From contig NZ_JAAKGV010000003.1 in NCBI RefSeq assembly GCF_011043735.1, positions 281,566-345,565 of the forward strand: DNA of 64,000 nt. The letters are read 5' to 3'. Shown here one piece after another: positions 55,561 to 64,000 of this stretch. Source of the stretch: Methylobacterium sp. DB0501 (GTDB lineage: Bacteria > Pseudomonadota > Alphaproteobacteria > Rhizobiales > Beijerinckiaceae). The notes under the pieces are model-generated. The model saw only the letters and a program-made list of their open reading frames with translations, did no database searches and was not told the DNA's origin. The position numbers and the translations under genes are program-made. Position 1 is the stretch's first letter. Every line of letters starts with the position of its first letter.

Positions 55561-55746
55561 ATGTCGCTGCACACGCATCTCTCCGAGCTTGAGCGTAAGC
55601 ACGAGGCCTTGGAGCGCGAGATCCAGGACGCGATCACCCACCTCTCCACCGATGACTTGCGAGTTGTAGAACTCAAGCGCCGAAAGCTTCACTTGAAGGA
55701 TGAGATCAGTCGCCTGCGGACGACGTCCACCCGCGTGATGCACTAG
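55561..55746 (+). CDS. YdcH/DUF465 small coiled-coil protein
   Basis: 61 residues: MSLHTHLSELERKHEALE, an Asp/Thr turn, then LRVVELKRRKLHLKDEIS, the DUF465 pattern of two short helices. AGGAGG lies nine bases before ATG 55561; an out-of-frame ATG at 55554 with only 12 codons is closer to it and could interfere. It is a paralogue of the 73-residue protein on the opposite strand. Confidence 0.9.
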   Translation: MSLHTHLSELERKHEALEREIQDAITHLSTDDLRVVELKRRKLHLKDEISRLRTTSTRVMH

Positions 55747-56169
55747 CCCAGACCAGACCCGCGTGCCGCCGCGCCCGCGTTCGGCGCGGCGGCTCCTGAC
55801 GACCCGCGTCGCCGCCTCGCTCCCGCTCGGATCGCTCGAGGCCATGCCGGGCAAGACGTCATCCCGGCGCACCGCGTTCTTTTCCCGTCACAACCTGATT
55901 GTCTGCCCGACAAGACCGTGATCCGCTGCGTCCATCGGGGCCGCGCAGCGGAAACTAGGATCCGGACACTGATGTCTGTCAGGAAAGGGCGGTCAGTGTT
56001 CTGCCTGATTCTCTCCCGCTTGCGTGTCTGGATCCCAGGCTCCGCTGCGCGGCCCCGGGATGTCGCGGAGGGTGTCGGACCGGTCGCGTGAACCGATCGA
56101 ATCACCCCGGCCCAGCGACGCTCATGCGATGTCCGACAGAGATGTCCGACCGATCGTCCGGATTTCGCA
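55747..56169. other. Gap with palindromic repeats
   Basis: 423 bases between the DUF465 and acyl-CoA synthetase genes. It contains CACTGA...TCAGTG (about 55968-56000), a CCAGGCTCCG-type repeat at about 56036-56061 related in inverse orientation to 31225-31252, two GTCGGACATC-type direct repeats on the minus strand, and the stop-codon repeat at 56153-56172. No gene. Confidence 0.55.
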
Positions 56170-56172
56170 TCA
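56153..56172 (-). repeat. Stop-codon-linked repeat, second copy
   Basis: On the minus strand TGATGCGAAATCCGGACGAT begins with the TGA stop of the acyl-CoA synthetase gene and matches 18 of 20 bases of the string that begins with the addB stop (26841-26860). The opposite palindrome arm is degenerate here. Confidence 0.75.
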
Positions 56173-57801
56173 CAGCGCCTTCGCCATCTCCCGCAGCACG
56201 AACTTCTGCACCTTGCCGGTGGAGGTCTTCGGCAGTTCGGTGAAGACGACGTGCCGGGGCACCTTGAAGCCGGCGAGCGACTGGCGGCACCAGCCGATCA
56301 GCTCCTCGGCCGAGACCATCTCGGAGCCTTTCAGCTCGACGAAGGCGCAAGGCGTCTCGCCCCATTTCTCGTCGGGCTTGGCCACCACCGCGGCCGCCGC
56401 CACCGCCGGGTGCTTGAACAGGGCCTCCTCGACCTCGATCGAGGAGATGTTCTCGCCCCCTGAGATGATGATGTCCTTCGAACGGTCCTTGAGCTGGATG
56501 TAGCCGTCCGGGTGCTTCACCCCGAGATCGCCCGAATGGAACCAGCCGCCCTTGAAGGCGGCCTCGGTGGCCGTCGGGTTCTTGAGGTAGCCGCGCATCA
56601 CCACGTTGCCGCGGAACATCACCTCGCCCAGCGTCTCGCCGTCGGCGGGGACCGGCTCCATCGTCTCGGGGTCGAGCACGTCGAGGGCCTCGAGCGGCGG
56701 GTAGCGCACGCCCTGGCGCGCCTTGCGGGCGGCCTGCTCGTCCTTGCCGAGCGCATCCCAGTCGGCGTGCCACTCGTTCACCACCGCCGGGCCGTAGGTC
56801 TCGGTCAGGCCGTAGACGTGGGTGACGTCGAACCCGGCCTCCGCCATCCCGGCGAGCACCGCCTCCGGCGGCGGCGCCGCCGCCGTGAGGAACGAGACGC
56901 GCCGCGGCAGCTCCCGCCGCTCGGCCGCCGGCGCGTTGATGAGGAGCGACATCACGATCGGCGCGCCGCACAGATGCGTGACGCCGTGATCCGCCAGCGC
57001 GTCGTACATCGCCTTGGCCCGGACCTGCCGCAGGCAGACATGGGTGCCGGCCACCACCGACAGGGTCCAGGGAAAGCACCAGCCGTTGCAGTGGAACATC
57101 GGCAGCGTCCACAGATAGACCGGATGCCGGCCGAGGTTGCCCGCCACCACGTTGCCGACCGCCAGAAGCGACGCGCCGCGATGGTGGTAAACCACCCCCT
57201 TCGGGTCGCCGGTGGTGCCCGAGGTGTAGTTGAGCGTGATCGCGTCCCACTCGTCGCCGGGCATGGCCCAGGCATGGGCGGGATCGCCCTCGGCGAGGAC
57301 ATCCTCGTACTTGATCGTGCCGAGCCGCTCGCCCGGGCCGTCATATTCGGGATCGTCGTAATCGATCACCAGGGGTTTGACGCCGGCCTGGCCCAAGGCC
57401 GGGCCCATGGTGCGGGCGAATTCCCGATCGGTGATGACCACCTTGGCCTCGCCGTGGTCGAGGCAGAAGGCGATGACGGCGGCATCCAGCCGGGTGTTGA
57501 GGGTGTTGAGCACCGCGCCGGCCATCGGCACCCCGTAATGGCACTCGATCATCGCCGGGGTGTTGGCGAGCATCACCGCCACCGTGTCGCCCCGCCCGAT
57601 GCCGCGGGCCTTCAGGGCCGAGGCGAGCCGCCGGCTGCGGGCGTAGAGGTCGCGGTAGCTGCGCCGCAAGCTCCCGTGGATCACGGCGGTGTGGTCGGGG
57701 AAGACCGCCGCCGCCCGCTCCAGGAAGGTGAGGGGCGTGAGCGGCTGGTGGTTGGCCGGGTTCCGGTCGAGGCCCTGGTCGTAGATCGTCGCGCCGGTCA
57801 T
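56170..57801 (-). CDS. Acyl-CoA synthetase (AMP-forming), AlkK/DmdB type
   Basis: 543 residues. ANL-superfamily ligase that activates a carboxylic acid as acyl-AMP and then acyl-CoA. P-loop YTSGTTGDPKGVVYHHRG, the family-typical LPMFHCNGWCFPWT, A5 YGLTETYGP, A8 SGGENISSIEVEE and the A10 catalytic Lys in PKTSTGKVQK are intact. The MFHCNGW motif points to medium-chain acyl-CoA ligases such as AlkK or the 3-methylmercaptopropionate ligase DmdB. ATG 57801 follows GAGGA. Divergent from prpE across 155 bases. Confidence 0.87.
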   Translation of the reverse strand: MTGATIYDQGLDRNPANHQPLTPLTFLERAAAVFPDHTAVIHGSLRRSYRDLYARSRRLASALKARGIGRGDTVAVMLANTPAMIECHYGVPMAGAVLNTLNTRLDAAVIAFCLDHGEAKVVITDREFARTMGPALGQAGVKPLVIDYDDPEYDGPGERLGTIKYEDVLAEGDPAHAWAMPGDEWDAITLNYTSGTTGDPKGVVYHHRGASLLAVGNVVAGNLGRHPVYLWTLPMFHCNGWCFPWTLSVVAGTHVCLRQVRAKAMYDALADHGVTHLCGAPIVMSLLINAPAAERRELPRRVSFLTAAAPPPEAVLAGMAEAGFDVTHVYGLTETYGPAVVNEWHADWDALGKDEQAARKARQGVRYPPLEALDVLDPETMEPVPADGETLGEVMFRGNVVMRGYLKNPTATEAAFKGGWFHSGDLGVKHPDGYIQLKDRSKDIIISGGENISSIEVEEALFKHPAVAAAAVVAKPDEKWGETPCAFVELKGSEMVSAEELIGWCRQSLAGFKVPRHVVFTELPKTSTGKVQKFVLREMAKAL

Positions 57802-57956
57802 GGGGTCGTCCTCGCTGTCGCACCAGAGTACCCGCCGGGGCAGGGCGATCAATCCGCCCGCGCTCCTTACGAAAGTTCGACTTCCGGCGGGGGCGGGCCC
57901 TATCCTATCTGGACGATGAGGCCGCCCCGCAGACGGGCTGCACCGGAGGAGACGCC

Positions 57957-59867
57957 ATGGCGAGCCCGAGCCGCTACCCGGAGACCTACGCCGCCTGGCA
58001 GCGCGATCCGGAAGGTTTCTGGGCGCAGGCCGCCGGGGCGATCGACTGGGTGACCCCCGCCACCCGCGTCTTCGCGGCCGACGAGGGGATCTACGGCCGC
58101 TGGTTTCCCGGCGCCGAGGTCAATGCCTGCCACAACGCCGTCGACCGCCACGTCGCGGCCGGCCGGGCCGGGCAGGCGGCGATCCTGTACGATTCGCCCG
58201 TCACCGGCACCAAGCGCCGGATCACCTATGCCGAGCTTCAGGCCGAGGTCGCGGCGCTCGCCGCGGTGCTCCAGGATCTCGGCGTCGGGCGCGGCGACCG
58301 GGTGGTCCTGTACATGCCGATGGTGCCCGAGGCCCTGTTCGGCATGCTGGCCTGCGCCCGTATCGGCGCCGTGCACTCGGTGGTGTTCGGGGGCTTCGCC
58401 ACCCGCGAACTCGCCGCCCGTATCGAGGATGCGGAGCCCAAGGTGGTGCTCGCCGCCTCCTGCGGCATCGAGCCGGCGCGGGTCGTCGCCTACAAGCCGC
58501 TCCTCGACGAGGCCTGCCGGCTCTCCTCGCACAAGCCCGGGTCCTGCCTGATCCTGCAGCGGCCGCAAGCTCCCGCCACCCTGGTCGAGGGGCGGGACCG
58601 CGACTGGGCCGAAACCGTGGCGGCCGCGAAGGCGGAGGGCCGCGCCGCTCCGTGCGTGCCGGTCGCCGCCACCGACCCGCTCTACGTGCTCTACACGTCG
58701 GGCACCACCGGCAAGCCGAAGGGCGTCGTGCGCGACACCGGCGGCTACCTCGTGGCGCTCGCCTGGTCGATGCCGAACCTCTACGGCGTCGCCCCCGGCG
58801 AGACCTATTGGTGCGCCTCCGACGTCGGCTGGGTGGTGGGCCATTCCTACATCGTCTACGGCCCGCTCCTCCACGGCTGCACCACCGTGCTCTACGAGGG
58901 CAAGCCGGTCGGCACGCCGGATGCCGGCGCGTTCTGGCGCGTGATCGCCGAGACCGGGGCGGTCGCCCTGTTCACTGCGCCGACGGCCCTGCGCGCCGTC
59001 AAGAAGGAGGATCCGGAGGCACGGCTGATGGCCGGCCACGACCTCTCGCACTTCCGCACCCTGTTCCTCGCCGGCGAGCGGGCCGATCCCGACACCGTCG
59101 CGTGGGCCGAGCGGATCCTGGGTGTGCCGGTCATCGACCATTGGTGGCAGACCGAGACCGGCTGGCCGATCGCCGCCAACCCGGTCGGGCTCGGGGCGCT
59201 GCCGGTCAAGCACGGCAGCCCGACGGTGGCGATGCCGGGCTGGGACGTGCAGGTGCTCGACGAGGCCGGCAAGCCGGTGCCGGCGAACACCATGGGCACC
59301 ATCGCCATCAGGCTGCCCCTGCCGCCCGGCGCCCTGCCGACCCTGTGGCGGCAGGACGAGCGCTTCCGCGAGAGCTATCTCACGACCTATCCGGGCTACT
59401 ACAACACCTCGGATGCCGGCTTTCTCGATTCCGACGGCTACGTCTCGGTGATGGGTCGCACCGACGACATCATCAACGTCGCCGGCCACCGCCTGTCGAC
59501 CGGCGGCATGGAGGAGGTGCTGGCCTCCCACCCGGCCGTGGCGGAATGCGCGGTGATCGGCATCCGGGACGCGCTCAAGGGCGAGGCGCCCTGCGGCTTC
59601 GTGGTGCTGAAGGCCGGCGTCACGCAGGCGCCGGACGTCGTCGAGCGCGAATTGGTGGCGCTGGTGCGCGAGCGCATCGGCCCGGTCGCCGCCTTCCGCC
59701 TCGCGCTCACGGTCGGGCGGCTGCCGAAGACCCGCTCCGGCAAGATCCTGCGCGGCACGATGAAGAAGATCGCCGACGGCGAAGCCTGGACGGTGCCGCC
59801 GACCATCGAGGATCCCGGCGTCCTGGAGGAGATCGGCGGGGCTCTGCGCGAGCGCGGGCTCGGATAG
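57957..59867 (+). CDS. prpE: Propionyl-CoA synthetase
   Basis: 636-residue acetyl-CoA-synthetase-like ligase. PrpE features are YTSGTTGKPKGVVRDTGG, the ASDVGWVVGHSYIVYGPLL segment, IDHWWQTETGWPI, and acetylatable Lys in RLPKTRSGKILRG. It makes propionyl-CoA from propionate, feeding the methylcitrate or ethylmalonyl-CoA routes important in methylotrophs. Acetate activity cannot be ruled out. Translation starts at ATG 57957. Confidence 0.9.
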   Translation: MASPSRYPETYAAWQRDPEGFWAQAAGAIDWVTPATRVFAADEGIYGRWFPGAEVNACHNAVDRHVAAGRAGQAAILYDSPVTGTKRRITYAELQAEVAALAAVLQDLGVGRGDRVVLYMPMVPEALFGMLACARIGAVHSVVFGGFATRELAARIEDAEPKVVLAASCGIEPARVVAYKPLLDEACRLSSHKPGSCLILQRPQAPATLVEGRDRDWAETVAAAKAEGRAAPCVPVAATDPLYVLYTSGTTGKPKGVVRDTGGYLVALAWSMPNLYGVAPGETYWCASDVGWVVGHSYIVYGPLLHGCTTVLYEGKPVGTPDAGAFWRVIAETGAVALFTAPTALRAVKKEDPEARLMAGHDLSHFRTLFLAGERADPDTVAWAERILGVPVIDHWWQTETGWPIAANPVGLGALPVKHGSPTVAMPGWDVQVLDEAGKPVPANTMGTIAIRLPLPPGALPTLWRQDERFRESYLTTYPGYYNTSDAGFLDSDGYVSVMGRTDDIINVAGHRLSTGGMEEVLASHPAVAECAVIGIRDALKGEAPCGFVVLKAGVTQAPDVVERELVALVRERIGPVAAFRLALTVGRLPKTRSGKILRGTMKKIADGEAWTVPPTIEDPGVLEEIGGALRERGLG

Positions 59868-59907
59868 GGCGGGCCCGGGGAGAGGTGGACCGGAGCGGTG
59901 GACCGGG

Positions 59908-61140
59908 TCACCGCTCCGCCGCGGCGGCGGGCAGGGACGCGGCCGCGGCGAGCGGCATCGGCCGGCCGGTCAGGAAGCCCTGCACCCGCGTCACCCCAAT
60001 GCTCCGCAGCACCGCGTACTCGGCCTCGGTCTCGACGCCTTCGGCCACGATCTCGCACCCGATGCGACGACCGTATCCGGTCAGCGCCTCGGTCAGCGCC
60101 CGGCGGGCGGACTGGGCGTCGATGGCCCGGATCAGGCTCATGTCGAGCTTGATGAAGTCGGGCTCCAGGTCGAGGACGTGCCGCAGCGTCGCGTGACCGG
60201 CCCCGACATCGTCGATCGCGAGGCTCAGGCCCCGGCGCCGCAGCGGGCCGAGCCCATCGCGGAGCGCCTCGTAGGAGGGGACCGCCGCGTGCTCCGTCAG
60301 TTCGAGCACCAGCCGGTCGAGGGGTGCGCCGGCCAGCGCCTCGGCGAGGCGCGGCGAGGCCAGGGCCGCCGGCGACAGGTTGACCGACAGCTTGACCCCG
60401 GCGGGCAGGGCGGCAAGCGCGCCCAAGGCCTGGCGCAGGGCCAGGAACTCGAGCGCCTCGCCGAGGCCGGTCTCGGCCGCGTCCGCGAACCACGCATCGG
60501 GACCGGAGCCGGGTCGCAGGCCGGGCGCGGCGGGAAACCGCGCCAGGGCCTCGAACGCCGCGAGGCTGCCGTCGGCCGTGCGGTAGATCGGCTGGAACAC
60601 CATCGTGATCGCCTCGGCCTCGATCGCCTCGGCGACGCGCCGCCGCTTCGCCTCGTGGGCGCGCGCCGCCTCGCGGTCCGTCGACAGGATGGCATCGACG
60701 AGGTCGGCGCAGACGCGCAGGATGCCGAGATCGCGGGTCGTCAGGCTGCGGTCCGGCGTGAAGCTGAAGCAGCACAGCGTCCCGTAGGGCTCGCCGCCGT
60801 CGTGGCGGAGCGGCACGCTCAGATGCGCTCCGACCGGCAGGTCGCGGGTGACCGGCATCTGCGCCGCGACCGGATCCTCGGCCGCATCGTGCATCAGCTC
60901 CGGCATCAGACCCTTGGCCACGTAGTAGCAGAAGCTCCGCGCGAGGGGATCGGAGGTCCCCGCCACGATCGGATTCACCACCGTCTCGGCATCCGAGACC
61001 CGAAAGATCCGGTTGTCCGCCACGAATTCCGAGACGAAGCCGACATCCATCGCCAGGTGGCGGCGAACCGAGCGGAGAACCGACAGGATCTGTTCATCGG
61101 CGCTCCCGAAATGGTTGCCGAGGGCTGAGCGCATGGACAT
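59908..61140 (-). CDS. GAF-EAL cyclic-di-GMP phosphodiesterase
   Basis: About 410 residues. N-terminal GAF sensor (about 20-160) with SVPLRHDGGEPYGTLCCF, a short helical linker, and a complete EAL domain (about 175-400). Catalytic set: FEALARF, Asn in SVNLSP, Glu in LELTE, IDDVGAG, Lys in FIKLD, EGVETE and Gln in VQGF, so c-di-GMP hydrolysis is expected. IDDVGAG differs slightly from the usual DDFGTG but keeps both Asp. ATG 61140 or 61134 start; a longer frame upstream lacks features. Confidence 0.9.
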   Translation of the reverse strand: MSMRSALGNHFGSADEQILSVLRSVRRHLAMDVGFVSEFVADNRIFRVSDAETVVNPIVAGTSDPLARSFCYYVAKGLMPELMHDAAEDPVAAQMPVTRDLPVGAHLSVPLRHDGGEPYGTLCCFSFTPDRSLTTRDLGILRVCADLVDAILSTDREAARAHEAKRRRVAEAIEAEAITMVFQPIYRTADGSLAAFEALARFPAAPGLRPGSGPDAWFADAAETGLGEALEFLALRQALGALAALPAGVKLSVNLSPAALASPRLAEALAGAPLDRLVLELTEHAAVPSYEALRDGLGPLRRRGLSLAIDDVGAGHATLRHVLDLEPDFIKLDMSLIRAIDAQSARRALTEALTGYGRRIGCEIVAEGVETEAEYAVLRSIGVTRVQGFLTGRPMPLAAAASLPAAAAER

Positions 61141-61612
61141 CGTTCGGGAAGACCTGGTTCGGGCGGACTCTGCCGTGAGCGGACTTTGGAACGAGCGAAT
61201 TCGGCAACGCGCCGACTTGGCAAATGGAGCGGGTCCGGTTCGCCGCCCGGCGACTGCGACGTGCCGGGATCCTGGGGATCGCGCGCGCCTGGGCTCCGAC
61301 AGTGTTAGTATAAAAATCCTAATGGCGATACAAGCCGAGGACACTCCTTGTCGAAGTCGTTTTTGCTGCTATCTTCAGCGGAGTGCAAGAACATTTGGGA
61401 AGTGTGGCACGACCGCGACGCGGTGACAGATGTCAGACCTGACGCATTCAACCACACGGCTTGACGAGCCGATTCCCGGGTCGCATACTCTATGGGGGTG
61501 TATGGATCCGGCTCACGCGGTGTCGCATCCGCGAGCCCCCACGATGCATCGCCACGGTGTCACCGCCGCGGCGGGATGATCCGCACCCGACCATCCGACG
61601 AGAGGTGTCGCC
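61141..61612. other. Gap with promoter for the next gene
   Basis: About 470 bases, partly AT-richer (61300-61400), holding a sigma-70-like promoter at 61461-61489. No small gene or RNA is recognised. Confidence 0.5.
61461..61489 (+). promoter_or_regulatory. Candidate sigma-70 promoter
   Basis: TTGACG (61461-61466), 17 bases, CATACT (61484-61489). Five of six -35 bases match the consensus TTGACA and four of six -10 bases match TATAAT. It would make a leader of about 115 bases before the gene at 61613. Confidence 0.5.
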
Positions 61613-62026
61613 ATGCTCGACCCCGATTCCAGCGACGGACAGCACCATCCGAGTGCCGAGCCGCGCGTCGGGGCTGCGACGGTCGGGACCCCGGTGCCGG
61701 AACCTCTGCGGGCCGCGCTCGACCGGATCGAGCAGGGCATCGCCGGGCTGATGCAGGGGGCGGACAAGCGTGAGACGATGCACACCCTGCGCAGCACCCT
61801 GTCCGATATCTGCGCGCTGACCGAGCGCGACCCGAGGATCCAGCGCGCCGTGAAGCGGGTGGTGAATGCCGGCGAGCGGTTGGCGGAGATCGAAGTCCCG
61901 TCGCTCCGCTCGCGGGCGGAGAGCGCGGCGCGCCGGGCGGCGGCGCGGGCGATCGAGAGCCTGGCGGCCGTCCTGGTCGATACCCGCCCGAGCCGGATCG
62001 CCACCAGCCTCGGACGAGGCTGGTAA
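61613..62026 (+). CDS. Hypothetical helical protein (137 residues)
   Basis: No known family. A polar N-terminus of 30 residues is followed by mostly charged helices (RAALDRIEQGIAGLMQ, ERLAEIEVPSLRSRAESAARR) without a signal or membrane segment, so a cytoplasmic helical bundle is expected. ATG 61613 has GAGAGGTG five bases upstream and a good promoter lies at 61461. It may be a regulatory or stress protein; this is inference. Confidence 0.65.
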   Translation: MLDPDSSDGQHHPSAEPRVGAATVGTPVPEPLRAALDRIEQGIAGLMQGADKRETMHTLRSTLSDICALTERDPRIQRAVKRVVNAGERLAEIEVPSLRSRAESAARRAAARAIESLAAVLVDTRPSRIATSLGRGW

Positions 62027-62182
62027 CCTCGGCAGGGGATCGCGGGTCGCGATGATCCCTGGCGCGGTGCGCCGCCGCACGCGGCGAGGCCGCCGGTCGC
62101 GCACGGGCGCCCTGCGCTGCCTGCGCTGGCCGAGACCGCCGCCTCGCGCCAGATTGCGGCCATCCTCTTCCGGAGTACCCGC

Positions 62183-63304
62183 ATGAGCAGCCCGCTTCTG
62201 TTCCAGCCCCTGCGCCTCGACGGCCTGGAACTGGAGAACCGCATCATCGTCGCGCCGATGTGCCAGTATTCCGCTCGCGACGGCGAGGCGACCGACTGGC
62301 ACATGATGCATCTCGGCCAGCTCGCGATCTCGGGCGCCGGGCTCTTGACCCTGGAGGCGACGGCGGTCTCGCCGGAGGCGCGGATAACCGCCGGCGATCT
62401 CGGGCTCTGGGACGACGGCACCGAGCGGGCGCTCGCCCGCGTCCTCGGCGCGGTGCGGGACTACGCGCCGGTCCCGATCTGCATCCAGATCGCGCATGCC
62501 GGCCGCAAGGCATCGAGCGAGCCGCCGTGGCGCGGCGGCCACCAGGTGGCGCCGGATTCGCCCCGCGGCTGGCTCACCGAGGCGCCCTCGAGCCTCGCCC
62601 ATGCCGAAGGCGAGGTGGCGCCCCGGGCGCTGGACCGCCAGGACATGAAGCGCATTCGCGACGGGTTCGCCGCGACCGCCCGCCGCGCCGTCCGCCTCGG
62701 CATCGAGGCGGCGGAGATCCACGCGGCCCATGGCTACCTGCTGCACCAGTTCCTGTCGCCGCTCGCCAACCGGCGGACCGACGCCTATGGCGGCAGCCTC
62801 GAGAACCGGATGCGCTTCCCGCTCGAGGTCTTCGACGCCGTGCGGGACGTCTTCCCCAGCGGCAGCCCGGTCTGGGCCCGGGTCTCGGCGACGGACTGGG
62901 TCGAGGACGGCTGGGAGGTCGAGCAGACGATCGCCTTCGCCGAGGCCTTGAAGGCGCGCGGCGCCGCCGCCATCCACGTCTCGACCGGTGGCGTCTCGCC
63001 CCGGCAGAAGATCGCGGTCGGGCCGGGCTACCAGGTGCCGTTCGCCGAACGGGTGCGGGCGGCGACCGATCTCGTCACCATCGCGGTCGGCCTCATCACC
63101 GAGGCGCGCCAGGCCGAGACGATCCTGCTCGAGGGCAAGGCCGACGCGGTCTCGCTCGCCCGCGCCATGCTCTACGACCCGCGCTGGCCCTGGCACGCCG
63201 CCGCCGAACTCGGCGCCCGGGTCCGCGCGCCGAAGCAGTACTGGCGCTCGCAGCCGCACCACCTCAAGGACCTGTTCAAGGAGGCGAGCTTCGGCCAGCG
63301 CTGA
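62183..63304 (+). CDS. NADH:flavin oxidoreductase, Old Yellow Enzyme family (YqjM-like)
   Basis: 373-residue FMN enzyme that reduces activated C=C bonds. The thermophilic-like class traits are the FMN-tuning Cys in IVAPMCQYSA, substrate His pair in IEAAEIHAAHGYLLHQFLSP, and NRRTDAYGGSLENRMRF, plus the C-terminal DPRWPWHAA. Physiological substrate unknown; often induced by electrophile stress. ATG 62183 begins at the barrel. Confidence 0.93.
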   Translation: MSSPLLFQPLRLDGLELENRIIVAPMCQYSARDGEATDWHMMHLGQLAISGAGLLTLEATAVSPEARITAGDLGLWDDGTERALARVLGAVRDYAPVPICIQIAHAGRKASSEPPWRGGHQVAPDSPRGWLTEAPSSLAHAEGEVAPRALDRQDMKRIRDGFAATARRAVRLGIEAAEIHAAHGYLLHQFLSPLANRRTDAYGGSLENRMRFPLEVFDAVRDVFPSGSPVWARVSATDWVEDGWEVEQTIAFAEALKARGAAAIHVSTGGVSPRQKIAVGPGYQVPFAERVRAATDLVTIAVGLITEARQAETILLEGKADAVSLARAMLYDPRWPWHAAAELGARVRAPKQYWRSQPHHLKDLFKEASFGQR

Positions 63305-63427
63305 ATGCCGCCGGACTGATCCGACAGGTCCGATAAATCCTCCATCGTCATCCCGTGGCTCCTCGAAGACGAGAGCCCGGGAGGCGTTGGAGGGTTTTCT
63401 CGACAGCCGGGTGGTGGAGCCCTGTCC

Positions 63428-64000
63428 TCACCCGTCCTGGCCGTCCTCCAGCAGGATCTCGCGCTTGCCGGCATGGTTGGCGGGGCCGACGATGCCCTCG
63501 CGCTCCATCCGCTCCATCAGCGAGGCCGCCCGGTTGTAGCCGATCTGCAGCCGGCGCTGGATGTAGCTCGTCGAGGCCTTCTTGTCGCGCAGGACCACCG
63601 CCACCGCCTGGTCGTACACGTCGGCCGACGGATCGCCGAAGCCGCCCTGATCCATCACCGGGCTGTCCGCCTCCTCCTCGCCCTCCTCGGCGGTGACCGC
63701 CTCGAGGTAGGACGGGCGGCCCTGGCGCTTGAGATGGGCCACCACCTGCTCGACCTCGTCGTCCGAGCAGAACGGCCCGTGCACCCGGGTCGTCCGGCCG
63801 CCGCCGGCCATGAACAGCATGTCGCCCTGGCCCAGGAGCTGCTCGGCGCCCATCTCGCCGAGAATGGTCCGCGAGTCGATCTTCGAGGTCACCTGGAACG
63901 AGATCCGGGTCGGGAAATTCGCCTTGATCGTGCCGGTGATCACGTCCACCGACGGGCGCTGCGTCGCCATGATCAGGTGCAGGCCGGCCGCACGCGCCAT
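63428..64000 (-). CDS. ftsK: DNA translocase FtsK, C-terminal part (partial)
   Basis: Only the last 190 residues are in the window; the gene continues past base 64000. The end of the RecA-like motor is seen ([42 protein letters not shown]) followed by an acidic linker and the gamma winged-helix domain ([30 protein letters not shown]) that reads KOPS sites. FtsK resolves chromosome dimers at the division septum. It converges with the OYE gene. Confidence 0.96.
   Translation of the reverse strand: MARAAGLHLIMATQRPSVDVITGTIKANFPTRISFQVTSKIDSRTILGEMGAEQLLGQGDMLFMAGGGRTTRVHGPFCSDDEVEQVVAHLKRQGRPSYLEAVTAEEGEEEADSPVMDQGGFGDPSADVYDQAVAVVLRDKKASTSYIQRRLQIGYNRAASLMERMEREGIVGPANHAGKREILLEDGQDG

Overview
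The window is about 72% GC by eye and densely packed. It reads as a chromosomal segment of an alphaproteobacterium of the Hyphomicrobiales, most likely Methylobacterium or a close relative. This rests on gene order (pdxJ-acpS-lepB-rnc-era), a DivL-type tyrosine-bearing kinase between ahcY and a tsaE-amgK fusion, an alphaproteobacterial addB-addA pair, an ExoR-like Sel1 protein, and DUF465/DUF1127-type small proteins. The genus is an inference; no 16S rRNA gene is present. I see no prophage, transposase, CRISPR array, tRNA or rRNA.

Layout. 1-1754: end of a type I secretion operon (ABC ATPase and HlyD adaptor). 1794-6560: a 30-residue membrane peptide, an ABC exporter, and an MFS transporter coupled to a PRC-barrel protein. 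6986-12722: housekeeping run pdxJ, acpS, lepB, rnc, era, an RsmC-like methyltransferase and an RsuA-like pseudouridine synthase; the last two are joined by a 22-codon ORF made of 12-bp tandem repeats. 13160-15935: a membrane class III cyclase and a family 5 solute-binding protein. 16108-22972: ahcY with a candidate SamR/SahR-type operator, divL, a tsaE-amgK fusion and murU (cell-wall amino sugar recycling). 23206-31120: GNAT protein, addB, addA, trxA. 31297-36436: small hypothetical genes, a GST, exoR-like gene, ilvD and a membrane-anchored hypothetical.

36542-44716 holds the most interesting locus: a zinc-ribbon metallopeptidase divergent from transglutaminase-DUF2126, circularly permuted ATP-grasp/alpha-E, and a second transglutaminase. 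This gene set is predicted from comparative genomics to be an amide-ligating and peptide-processing system of unknown substrate. No Anbu-type protease partner is seen.

45456-55746: a hypothetical gene, the frameshifted remnant of a Crp/Fnr regulator, xthA, a ceramidase-family membrane protein, hom with an apparent +1 frameshift, glpX, a GNAT protein, a DUF1127-like/LysR divergent pair, a TPR lipoprotein, purE-purK, and two head-to-head DUF465 genes. 56170-64000: divergent acyl-CoA and propionyl-CoA synthetases, a GAF-EAL phosphodiesterase, a hypothetical gene, an Old Yellow Enzyme, and the 3' end of ftsK.

The gaps carry several families of palindromic repeats. One begins exactly at the stop codon of two unrelated genes, one is shared as a 23-bp identical core, and one is a 14-bp palindrome inside a 19-bp match.
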